From: Candidatus Aminicenantota bacterium | Lineage (GTDB): Bacteria; Acidobacteriota; Aminicenantia; Aminicenantales; Saccharicenantaceae | Assembly (NCBI GenBank): GCA_026393955.1 | Contig: JAPKZE010000357.1 | Coordinates: 1-5,737, forward strand | Reading direction: 5' to 3' | Length of the DNA: 5,737 bases | In this document: piece by piece, positions 1 to 4,966 of the stretch | Layout of the letters: each line of letters opens with the position of its first letter | Position numbering within the stretch: the first letter of the stretch is position 1 | Translations under genes and position numbers: made by a program | Notes under the pieces: generated by a model | Database searches by the model: none | Told to the model about the DNA's origin: nothing | The model's input: the letters and a program-made list of their open reading frames with translations, nothing else

Positions 1-255
1 ACCCTGTTCGAGATGAAGCCGCTCAAGTACGCCGTCCTCTTCCCGCTCATCTATTTCGGCCTGTACCAGCGCCGGCTGCGGCATTACAAGGCCAAACGGG
101 TCGTCATCACCGGCCGGGACATGCCCCTCCAGTTCAACGGCGAGGTCCTGGGATACCGGGACCGCATCGAGTTCCGGGTGCTGCCGCAGGCCATCCGGAT
201 GGTCGTCCCGCCCACCCGGCGCGGCCAGAGAAGCTTCCAGAAGAAACCCGCCTGA
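1..255 (+). CDS. YegS/DgkB-family diacylglycerol (lipid) kinase, C-terminal fragment
   Basis: The reading frame is open from the first base, so this is the last 84 residues of a gene that starts outside the window. The fragment matches the C-terminal beta-rich lobe of the YegS/BmrU/DgkB family, cytoplasmic or membrane-associated enzymes that phosphorylate diacylglycerol or related lipids with ATP. What can be seen is a hydrophobic stretch (residues 9-22), an arginine/lysine-rich strand HYKAKRVVITG, the motif QFNGEVLG (residues 44-51) and the closing FRVLPQAIRMVVP, which corresponds to the usual 'evlPgAlrvlvP'. In typical members the central motif reads DGE, and its Asp is the proposed catalytic base. 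Here it reads NGE (Asn46 of the fragment), so activity is uncertain. The basic tail after the last strand is typical. The stop overlaps the ribosome binding site of sppA, so the two genes are probably co-transcribed. The substrate cannot be told from this part. Confidence 0.72.
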   Translation, partial: TLFEMKPLKYAVLFPLIYFGLYQRRLRHYKAKRVVITGRDMPLQFNGEVLGYRDRIEFRVLPQAIRMVVPPTRRGQRSFQKKPA

Positions 256-260
256 GGAGG
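254..260 (+). promoter_or_regulatory. Ribosome binding site of sppA
   Basis: GAGGAGG lies four bases before the ATG at 265 and overlaps the stop codon (TGA, 253-255) of the lipid kinase gene. This fixes the sppA start and fits translational coupling of the two genes. Confidence 0.75.
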
Positions 261-264
261 CCCC

Positions 265-1233
265 ATGAAAAAAAACGTTCTGCTGGTGCCCATCCTGGCC
301 GCCGCGCTGGCGGCCTGCTCTCCCCGGATCAGTCTCGACCTGCTCGGCGAGGACAAGCTTCAGGAGGTCGTCCTGGTGCCGGGCGAGGCCAAAGACAAGG
401 TCCTGATGATCGACATCGACGGGACGATCTCGGCCGCGCTCGAGACGAACTTCTTCTCCCGCGAGAAGAGCGTCGTCGCGCGCGTCTTCGAGCGCCTCGA
501 GCGGGCCGCGGCCGACCCGTCGGTCAAGGCGGTCATCCTCAGGCTCGACACCCCGGGCGGCGAGGTGACGGCGAGCGACATCGTCTATCACGAGATCCTG
601 CGCTTCAAGGAGCGGACGGGCCGGCCGGTCATCGGCCTGATGATGAGCGTCGCCGCCTCGGGCGGCTATTACATCGCTTCGGCCTGCGACGTCATCATCG
701 CCCACCCCACCACCCTGACCGGTTCGATCGGCGTCCTCTCCATCTTCCCCAGCGTCGAATCGCTCATGTCCAAGGTCGGGGTCAAGGTCGCCGTCATCAA
801 GTCCGGCCCGGCCAAGGATTCGGGCTCCCCGTTCCGGGACATGACCGAGGACGAGAAGAAGCTCTTCCAGGGGATCATCGACGAGTATTACGAAGGCTTC
901 CTGGCCGTCGTGGCCAAGGGGCGCAAGGGCCGGATCCCGGAGGCCGAGCTCCGGACGATCGCGGACGGCCGCGTCTACACGGCCCCCCAGGCGCTGAAGC
1001 TGGGCCTCATCGACGCCGTCGGCTACTTCGAGGATGCCTACGCCAAGGCCCGGGAGCTGGCGGGACTCAAGAGCGCCCGGCTCGTCTCCTATACCTATTT
1101 CCCCAAGACCAAGACGAACATCTACGCCAGCCAGCTCGGCGGCTTCTCGCCAGTGGACGCGAAGGTCCTCGAGACGATCGTCGGGGCGCTGAAGACGGGC
1201 TTCTACTACCTCTGGCTGCCGCAGACGCCCTAG
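265..1233 (+). CDS. sppA: Signal peptide peptidase SppA, S49 family, lipoprotein form
   Basis: A 322-residue serine protease of family S49, the short single-domain SppA type, expected to degrade cleaved signal peptides and other small membrane-associated peptides at the outer face of the cytoplasmic membrane. Residues 1-17 form a lipoprotein signal (two lysines, a hydrophobic core, lipobox LAAC with Cys18 as the lipidated residue), where many SppA proteins have an N-terminal membrane helix. The core holds RLDTPGG (93-99), then the nucleophile in AASGGYY (Ser132), then TLTGSIGVL (150-158), then the general base in SGPAKD (Lys184). The Ser-Lys spacing of 52 residues equals that of Bacillus subtilis SppA (Ser147/Lys199 as I recall it), so the dyad looks intact. 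The region GRVYTAPQALKLGLIDAVG (235-253) is the conserved C-terminal signature of the fold. Length is normal for the family. The start is set by the upstream GAGGAGG. The protein is probably active as a homo-oligomer. Confidence 0.93.
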   Translation: MKKNVLLVPILAAALAACSPRISLDLLGEDKLQEVVLVPGEAKDKVLMIDIDGTISAALETNFFSREKSVVARVFERLERAAADPSVKAVILRLDTPGGEVTASDIVYHEILRFKERTGRPVIGLMMSVAASGGYYIASACDVIIAHPTTLTGSIGVLSIFPSVESLMSKVGVKVAVIKSGPAKDSGSPFRDMTEDEKKLFQGIIDEYYEGFLAVVAKGRKGRIPEAELRTIADGRVYTAPQALKLGLIDAVGYFEDAYAKARELAGLKSARLVSYTYFPKTKTNIYASQLGGFSPVDAKVLETIVGALKTGFYYLWLPQTP

Positions 1234-1257
1234 GCCCGCGTCCGGTCAGGGCCGGGC
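1227..1257. terminator. Candidate bidirectional hairpin between convergent sppA and osmC genes
   Basis: The two convergent stop codons are 12 bases apart. GGCCC at 1233-1237 pairs with GGGCC at 1249-1253 around an 11-base loop, and GCCC at 1227-1230 can extend the stem with GGGC at 1254-1257 across a two-base bulge. Neither strand has a T-run after the stem, so this is not a canonical intrinsic terminator. Such GC-rich stems also arise by chance in this base composition. Confidence 0.35.
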
Positions 1258-1647
1258 GACGACCTCGAACTGCGGCGGCCGCATCAAGTGGGCCTTGACC
1301 GTGCAGTGGTCGACCGCCTTGAGCAGGGCGAAGCGGTATTTCTCGGGAAAACCGGCGGGCAGGTCGACGGCGATCGAGATCTTGTCGATCATCTTGGAGA
1401 CCTCGCCCCGCTCGGTGGTCATGGTCACGCCCAGGCCTTCGGTCGGGATCTTGCGCTCCTTGCAGAAGGCCAGCGCGTAGTAGCCGGCGCAGGCGGCCAG
1501 CGAGACGAGGAAATAGTCGAAGGGCGACGGGGCCGTGTTGTCGCCGCCGTCGCGGACCGGCTGGTCGGTCTTGACGGTGAAGTTCTTGTAAGCGACGTCG
1601 ATATTGTAGTTCTCGCCGAAGACGACCTTCAGCTCTTTGGGGTTCAT
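1246..1647 (-). CDS. OsmC/Ohr-family protein
   Basis: A 133-residue protein of the OsmC superfamily, cytoplasmic homodimers, many of which reduce organic hydroperoxides through a two-cysteine thiol centre. The family pattern is clear: an N-terminal beta sheet (1-30), then the signature APSPFDYFLVSLAACAGYYA (39-58) with the first conserved cysteine at Cys53 opening the central helix, and the second conserved cysteine at Cys115 in VDHCTVKAHL near the end. Both peroxidatic/resolving positions are therefore present, and there is a third cysteine at 62. The sequence looks closer to the YhfA-like general OsmC branch than to Ohr, so peroxidase activity is likely but not assured. The start is supported by AAAGGAG five bases upstream and by the ATGA overlap with the end of the TrmJ-type gene, which implies coupled translation. 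Length is usual for the family. It is the second and last gene of its operon. Confidence 0.88.
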   Translation of the reverse strand: MNPKELKVVFGENYNIDVAYKNFTVKTDQPVRDGGDNTAPSPFDYFLVSLAACAGYYALAFCKERKIPTEGLGVTMTTERGEVSKMIDKISIAVDLPAGFPEKYRFALLKAVDHCTVKAHLMRPPQFEVVARP

Positions 1648-2393
1648 GGGAGCTCCTTTGCTTTCTTGGGCGGTCGCGGCCGCTTCTCGCGGGGGCCCTC
1701 CAGGGCCTTGCGGAACATGGCCAGGATGATGTCCCGGTCTTTGGCCGTCAAGGCCATGCGGAAGAAGATGTCCTGGACCTTCTCTTCGATGAAGGCCCGG
1801 TTGGTGTCGTGCATGAAGCCGAGGCTGTCGAGCATGTCGCGGAACCGCCGTCCGGCCTCGGCCTGCGCGGCGTGGTCGAGGGGCAGGTCCCGGCGGAGCG
1901 CCGGGGGGTGCGCGCCGCGGAAGGCGACGGCGTGGAGGGTCAGCGTGACGGCCACGCCGAGGTTGTAGGAGGGCTGACGCCCCGCCTGGGGGATGTGGAA
2001 GCGGACGTTGGCCAGGCCGATCTCGTCCTGCGTCAGGCCGGTCCGCTCGTTGCCGAAGACCAGCCCGATCCGGGCCGTCGCCGGGTATTCGCCGATCCGG
2101 CCGGCGGCCTCGTCGAGGGGGACCAGCGGAAAATCGTGCCGGACGCGCGCCGTCGAGCCGAGAACGAGCTCCCGGTCGGCCAGGGCCTCCCCGAGCGAGG
2201 GGAAGAAGCGCGCTCCTTCGATGATGGACTCGGCGTGGATGGCCGTGCGCCAGGCCGGGGCCTCGAGCCGGTCGAGCCCGACGATGCGCAGGTCGGTGAA
2301 GCCCGTGTTGGCCATGCCCCGCGCGGCCAGGCCGATGTTCTCGGGACTGTCCGGCCGGACCAGGACGACGGCGAAACGGCCCAGGGCGCTCAT
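1644..2393 (-). CDS. trmJ: TrmJ-type tRNA (cytidine/uridine-32-2'-O)-methyltransferase, SPOUT/TrmH superfamily
   Basis: A 249-residue SpoU/TrmH-superfamily enzyme that should transfer methyl from S-adenosylmethionine to a ribose 2'-OH of RNA; the architecture fits TrmJ, which acts on nucleotide 32 of tRNA anticodon loops. The three superfamily motifs are present in order: motif 1 VRPDSPENIGLAARGMANTG (12-31) with Asn19 and the catalytic-type Arg25; motif 2 IGLVFGNERTGLT (109-121); motif 3 PSYNLGVAVTLTLHA (141-155) with Ser142 and Asn144. Motifs 2 and 3 form the trefoil knot that binds the cofactor. A helical C-terminal extension (about 170-230) is typical of TrmJ and absent from plain TrmL. 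It ends in a strongly basic tail (233-247) that may touch RNA. An in-frame TAA four codons upstream and no start codon between fix the ATG at 2393. No Shine-Dalgarno sequence precedes it. It is first in an operon with the OsmC gene. The exact target nucleotide is inferred from family only. Confidence 0.87.
   Translation of the reverse strand: MSALGRFAVVLVRPDSPENIGLAARGMANTGFTDLRIVGLDRLEAPAWRTAIHAESIIEGARFFPSLGEALADRELVLGSTARVRHDFPLVPLDEAAGRIGEYPATARIGLVFGNERTGLTQDEIGLANVRFHIPQAGRQPSYNLGVAVTLTLHAVAFRGAHPPALRRDLPLDHAAQAEAGRRFRDMLDSLGFMHDTNRAFIEEKVQDIFFRMALTAKDRDIILAMFRKALEGPREKRPRPPKKAKELP
1653..1659 (-). promoter_or_regulatory. Ribosome binding site of the OsmC-family gene
   Basis: On the minus strand AAAGGAG stands five bases before the ATG at 1647. 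It lies inside the last codons of the preceding methyltransferase gene and supports the chosen OsmC start. Confidence 0.7.
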
Positions 2394-2401
2394 GGGAACC
2401 G

Positions 2402-2407
2402 ATTATA
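2402..2407 (-). promoter_or_regulatory. -10 box of trmJ, probable leaderless promoter
   Basis: The minus strand reads a perfect TATAAT ending eight bases before the trmJ ATG. Transcription would begin about six to eight bases downstream, within roughly three bases of the start codon. No ribosome binding site could fit, and none is seen. I find no good -35 hexamer at 16-18 bases; that position is occupied by an inverted repeat (2422-2437). The TATAAT also contains the in-frame TAA, which rules out an earlier start. Confidence 0.6.
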
Positions 2408-2421
2408 GCGAAGGTCGGGCC

Positions 2422-2437
2422 GGGGCGATAGCCCCGT
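2422..2437. repeat. Perfect inverted repeat between divergent promoters
   Basis: CGGGGC at 2422-2427 is mirrored by GCCCCG at 2432-2437 around a GATA spacer. It lies where the -35 region of the trmJ promoter should be and about 20 bases upstream of the promoter that faces the other way. It could be an operator for a regulator of one or both promoters, or just a GC-rich palindrome; six-base arms are not rare in this composition. Confidence 0.35.
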
Positions 2438-2455
2438 CCTGAAGTCGCCGGTCCG

Positions 2456-2485
2456 TTGACAGCGGCCGAACGGGGGTGCTATAAC
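2456..2485 (+). promoter_or_regulatory. Sigma-70-type promoter of the DUF2284-malic enzyme operon
   Basis: A perfect TTGACA (2456-2461) is followed after 18 bases by TATAAC (2480-2485). Transcription would begin near 2491-2493, giving a leader of only about 15 bases that starts almost at the GGGAGGT ribosome binding site. The TTG of the -35 box is also an in-frame potential start codon for the downstream gene, but its role as promoter makes that start very unlikely. Confidence 0.75.
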
Positions 2486-2493
2486 CCGGGCCT

Positions 2494-2500
2494 GGGAGGT
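2494..2500 (+). promoter_or_regulatory. Ribosome binding site that decides the DUF2284 start
   Basis: GGGAGGT stands six bases before the ATG at 2507. It favours this ATG over the in-frame TTG at 2456, which lies in the -35 box and so would be untranscribed. Confidence 0.75.
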
Positions 2501-2506
2501 GGCGCG

Positions 2507-3103
2507 ATGCCGCAGAAGAAGCCGCCCGAAAAGAAGACGACAGCGAAGGGCCCGGTGACCGCCGGGCGGACCAGGAAAGACCTCGAGCGCCTCTTCTCCG
2601 CCAAGGGCTTGACCGATTTCCGCTGGCTCGACGCCCGCGACATCGTCGTCGCCGAATGGGTCCGGATGAAGTGCCTCTTCGGCTGCCCGGATTACGGCAA
2701 GAACGCCGCCTGCCCGCCCAACACCCCGCCGGTCGAGACCTGCGCGCGGTTCTTCCGGGAGTACAAAAGGGCCGTCGTCTTCCGTTTCGCCAAGACCGTG
2801 GACAAGCCCGAAGACCGGCACCCCTGGAGCCGCAAGCTCAACCTGCAGCTCCTGGAGGTCGAGGCGGAGGTGTTCAAGGCCGGCTTCGTCAAAGCCTTCC
2901 TCCTGCCCATGGACAGCTGCAATTACTGTCTGGACTGCGCAGGCGTCCGAGCGGCCTGCAAGCAGCTCAAGCTCTCCCGGCCCTCGCCGGACGCCATGGC
3001 CATGGACGTCTACGCCACGGTCCGCAAGATCGGCTATCCCATCCGGGTCCTGGCCGGATACGACGAGGAGATGAACCGCTACGCCTTCCTGCTCGTGGAT
3101 TAG
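2507..3103 (+). CDS. DUF2284 family cysteine-rich, predicted metal-binding protein
   Basis: A 198-residue cytoplasmic protein matching DUF2284, a family of unknown function often annotated as predicted metal-binding and frequent in anaerobes. Two cysteine clusters are visible. The first runs KCLFGCPDYGKNAACPP (55-71) with Cys56, Cys60 and Cys69, plus Cys79; the KC-x2-GC-x2-YGK-x3-CPP pattern is the family hallmark. The second is CNYCLDC (138-144) with Cys138, Cys141 and Cys144, plus Cys151, followed by the RPSPDAMAMDVYATVRKIGY region (158-177) also typical of the family. Eight cysteines suit two four-ligand sites for an iron-sulfur cluster or zinc, but the metal is not shown. The first 24 residues are lysine/proline-rich and probably disordered, longer than in many relatives. 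The start is ATG 2507 because of its ribosome binding site and the promoter just upstream. It is first in an operon, 21 bases before the malic enzyme gene. Its job is unknown. Confidence 0.85.
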   Translation: MPQKKPPEKKTTAKGPVTAGRTRKDLERLFSAKGLTDFRWLDARDIVVAEWVRMKCLFGCPDYGKNAACPPNTPPVETCARFFREYKRAVVFRFAKTVDKPEDRHPWSRKLNLQLLEVEAEVFKAGFVKAFLLPMDSCNYCLDCAGVRAACKQLKLSRPSPDAMAMDVYATVRKIGYPIRVLAGYDEEMNRYAFLLVD

Positions 3104-3110
3104 CGGGACG

Positions 3111-3118
3111 AAAAGGAG
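3111..3118 (+). promoter_or_regulatory. Ribosome binding site of the malic enzyme gene
   Basis: AAAAGGAG ends six bases before the ATG at 3125 and lies in the 21-base gap after the DUF2284 gene. No promoter-like sequence fits in the gap, which supports co-transcription. Confidence 0.7.
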
Positions 3119-3124
3119 CTCACA

Positions 3125-4471
3125 ATGTGGTGGGACGGAAAGATCCAGAGGACGTTCCGCTGCCGGCTCGAGCAGAGGCCGGCCAGCCTGGGCGAGCTGC
3201 TCTCGGCGATCGGCCGCCAGGGCGGCCTGATCGGCGAGATCCGGACCGTCCACATGGGCGGCTCGGCGGTCGACCGCGACATCACCATCTATGCGGACGA
3301 CCTGAAGCACCTCGACCGGATCGTCAAGACGGTCGAGGAGACTCCGGGAGCCCAGCTGCTGGAGGTCCGTGACGAGGTCCTGGAGATGCACCAGGGCGGC
3401 AAGATCGCCATCCGCAGCCGCTACGACATCTCTTCGCTGAGCACGCTCCGCAAGGTCTATACGCCCGGGGTCGCCGAGGTCTGCCTGAAGATCCGGGACG
3501 ATCCCTCCCTGGCCCGCCGCTACACCTCCATCCGCCATCTCGTCGCCATCGTCACGGACGGGACGGCCGTCCTGGGGCTCGGCGACATCGGCCCCAAGGC
3601 GGCCATGCCGGTCATGGAGGGCAAGGCCAGCCTGCTCGAAACCCTGACCGGTCTCTCCGGCATGCCCATCCTCCTCGACACCAAGGACCCCGACGAGATC
3701 GTCGAGACGGTCGTGCACATCGCCCCGACGTTCGCGGCCATCCAGCTCGAAGACATCTCCGCGCCCCGCTGCTTCGCGATCGAGGAGCGCATCCAGGCCC
3801 GGCTCGACATCCCCGTCATGCACGACGACCAGCACGGCACGGCCGTGGTCGTCACGGCCACGCTCCTCAACGCGGCCAAGGCGACCGGCCGGGACCTCGG
3901 CCAAAGCTCGATCGGGGTCATCGGCCTCGGCGCCGCCGGCATGGGCCTGGCCAAGATGCTGATGTTCCGCTTCGGGCACCCCGTCCTGGGCGCCGACATC
4001 GCGCCGGACGCGCTCGACCGGCTGAAGGACGCCGGCGGCACCCCCGCCGACCTCCGGGGCATCATGGCCGGCTGCGACGTCGTCATCGCCACCACGGGTG
4101 TGCCGGGGCTGATCAAGGACGGCATGGTCCGCAAAGGCCAGATCATCCTGGCCCTCTCGAACCCCAATCCCGAGATCGAGCCGGAGCGGGCCCTGGCCGC
4201 CGGGGCGGCCTACGCCGCCGACGGGAAATCGGTCAACAACGTCCTCGGCTTCCCGGGCATCTGGCGCGGGGCCGTGGACGCGAACGTGCCCCGCATCACC
4301 CGCGAGATGCTCATCGCCGCGGCCGAGGCCATCGCCGCTTTTGCCAAGCCGGGCGAGGTCGTCCCCGACCCGCTCGACAAGGCCCTGCACAAGGCGGTGG
4401 CCCGGGCCGTGGACCGCGTGGCCCTGGCCCGGGGCCTCAACCGGGACGACCTGACCGGTTACTTCGATTGA
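3125..4471 (+). CDS. ACT-domain malic enzyme (probably NAD-dependent)
   Basis: A 448-residue enzyme for oxidative decarboxylation of malate to pyruvate and CO2 with NAD(P)+ and a divalent metal, linking the TCA cycle to pyruvate. An ACT-like regulatory domain fills residues about 8-82 and may bind an effector such as an amino acid. The malic N-domain follows, with VYTPGVAEVC (111-120, catalytic Tyr112), VTDGTAVLGLGDIGP (143-157), MEGKA (164-168, general-base Lys167), LEDISAPRCF (208-217, metal ligands Glu209/Asp210) and HDDQHGTA (233-240, Asp235 region). The NAD-binding domain shows GLGAAG (267-272), an acidic Asp290 at the end of strand 2 that favours NAD over NADP, SNPNPEI (345-351) and NNVLGFPG (371-378). 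All catalytic residues appear intact. The stretch after strand 2 is about 20 residues shorter than in the actinobacterial ACT-type enzymes I can recall (about 470 residues). It is the second gene of the DUF2284 operon. Cofactor choice is inferred. Confidence 0.93.
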   Translation: MWWDGKIQRTFRCRLEQRPASLGELLSAIGRQGGLIGEIRTVHMGGSAVDRDITIYADDLKHLDRIVKTVEETPGAQLLEVRDEVLEMHQGGKIAIRSRYDISSLSTLRKVYTPGVAEVCLKIRDDPSLARRYTSIRHLVAIVTDGTAVLGLGDIGPKAAMPVMEGKASLLETLTGLSGMPILLDTKDPDEIVETVVHIAPTFAAIQLEDISAPRCFAIEERIQARLDIPVMHDDQHGTAVVVTATLLNAAKATGRDLGQSSIGVIGLGAAGMGLAKMLMFRFGHPVLGADIAPDALDRLKDAGGTPADLRGIMAGCDVVIATTGVPGLIKDGMVRKGQIILALSNPNPEIEPERALAAGAAYAADGKSVNNVLGFPGIWRGAVDANVPRITREMLIAAAEAIAAFAKPGEVVPDPLDKALHKAVARAVDRVALARGLNRDDLTGYFD

Positions 4472-4496
4472 CAAAGGCCGGCCGGTCCGTTATATA
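4468..4496 (+). promoter_or_regulatory. Promoter of the CBS-domain gene, overlapping the malic enzyme stop
   Basis: TTGACA at 4468-4473 includes the malic enzyme stop codon (TGA, 4469-4471). After 17 bases comes TATATA (4491-4496), a four-of-six -10 match. Transcription would begin near 4502-4504, about 20 bases before the ATG. The CBS gene can thus be expressed apart from the upstream operon, though read-through is also possible. Confidence 0.65.
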
Positions 4497-4506
4497 GGAG
4501 CGGCAG

Positions 4507-4514
4507 AAAAGGAG
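4507..4514 (+). promoter_or_regulatory. Ribosome binding site of the CBS-domain gene
   Basis: AAAAGGAG ends eight bases before the ATG at 4523 and confirms that start. Confidence 0.7.
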
Positions 4515-4522
4515 AGGCACCC

Positions 4523-4963
4523 ATGATCACCGTCAAGGACATGCTCGATCAGAAGGGACACAGCGCCTGGACGATCGGACCGGATGCCAAGGTCCTCGAG
4601 GCCCTGGAGCTCATGGCCAAGAAAGGGCTCGGCGCCCTGGTCGTCGTCGACAAGGGCGACGAGGTCATCGGCATCCTGTCCGAGCGGGACTACGCCCGGA
4701 AGATCATTCTGATGGGCCGGCACTCCGAAGACACCCCTATCAAGGACATCATGACCAAGGAGGTCTACGGGGTCCATTACGAGACGACGGCCGACGAATG
4801 CATGGCCCTTATGACCGACAAGCACATCCGCCACCTGCCGGTGTGCAAGGACGGCAAGCTGGCCGGCGTCATCTCCATCGGCGACGTCGTCAAGGCCGTC
4901 ATCGGCCAGCAGAAGGTGACCATCGAGAACCTCGAGAACTACATCATGGGGAAGTATCAATAG
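4523..4963 (+). CDS. Stand-alone CBS-domain pair protein
   Basis: A 146-residue soluble protein made of two tandem CBS domains (a Bateman module) and nothing else. The first covers about residues 3-62 and the second about 72-130. Each ends with the usual signature: VIGILSERDYARK (48-60) and LAGVISIGDVVKAV (113-126), where Ser53/Asp56 and Ser118/Asp121 sit at the positions that commonly contact adenosyl ligand ribose. The DIMTKEV segment (75-81) opens the second repeat as in many single-Bateman proteins. Such proteins bind AMP, ATP, S-adenosylmethionine or NADH and act as sensors, usually as dimers, often on an unknown partner. A short C-terminal helix (131-145) follows. Length matches the stand-alone CBS-pair class. 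It has its own promoter and lies 51 bases after the malic enzyme gene, so energy-state sensing linked to central metabolism is a reasonable guess, not shown. Its stop is three bases from the convergent kinase gene's stop. Confidence 0.92.
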   Translation: MITVKDMLDQKGHSAWTIGPDAKVLEALELMAKKGLGALVVVDKGDEVIGILSERDYARKIILMGRHSEDTPIKDIMTKEVYGVHYETTADECMALMTDKHIRHLPVCKDGKLAGVISIGDVVKAVIGQQKVTIENLENYIMGKYQ

Positions 4964-4966
4964 GTC

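Noticed and set aside
1288..1968. A 226-codon plus-strand open frame antisense to the OsmC and trmJ genes
   Set aside because: Both sense genes show complete family motifs. The plus-strand product has no family resemblance and its composition is that of a GC-rich shadow frame.
2447..2457. An 11-base match (GCCGGTCCGTT) shared with 4481-4491, near two promoters
   Set aside because: It sits at a different place relative to each promoter, and matches of this length are expected several times in a GC-rich window of this size.
2456..2506. TTG start giving 17 extra N-terminal residues to the DUF2284 protein
   Set aside because: The TTG is part of a perfect TTGACA -35 box and has no ribosome site. 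The extra residues are encoded by the promoter itself, while ATG 2507 has GGGAGGT in front.
2390..4474. A 694-codon open frame on the minus strand, antisense to the DUF2284 and malic enzyme genes
   Set aside because: It crosses two well-conserved genes and their promoter, its translation is low-complexity (rich in Asp, Gly, Val, His and Arg) with no recognisable motif, and stop-free antisense frames are expected where third codon positions are mostly G or C.
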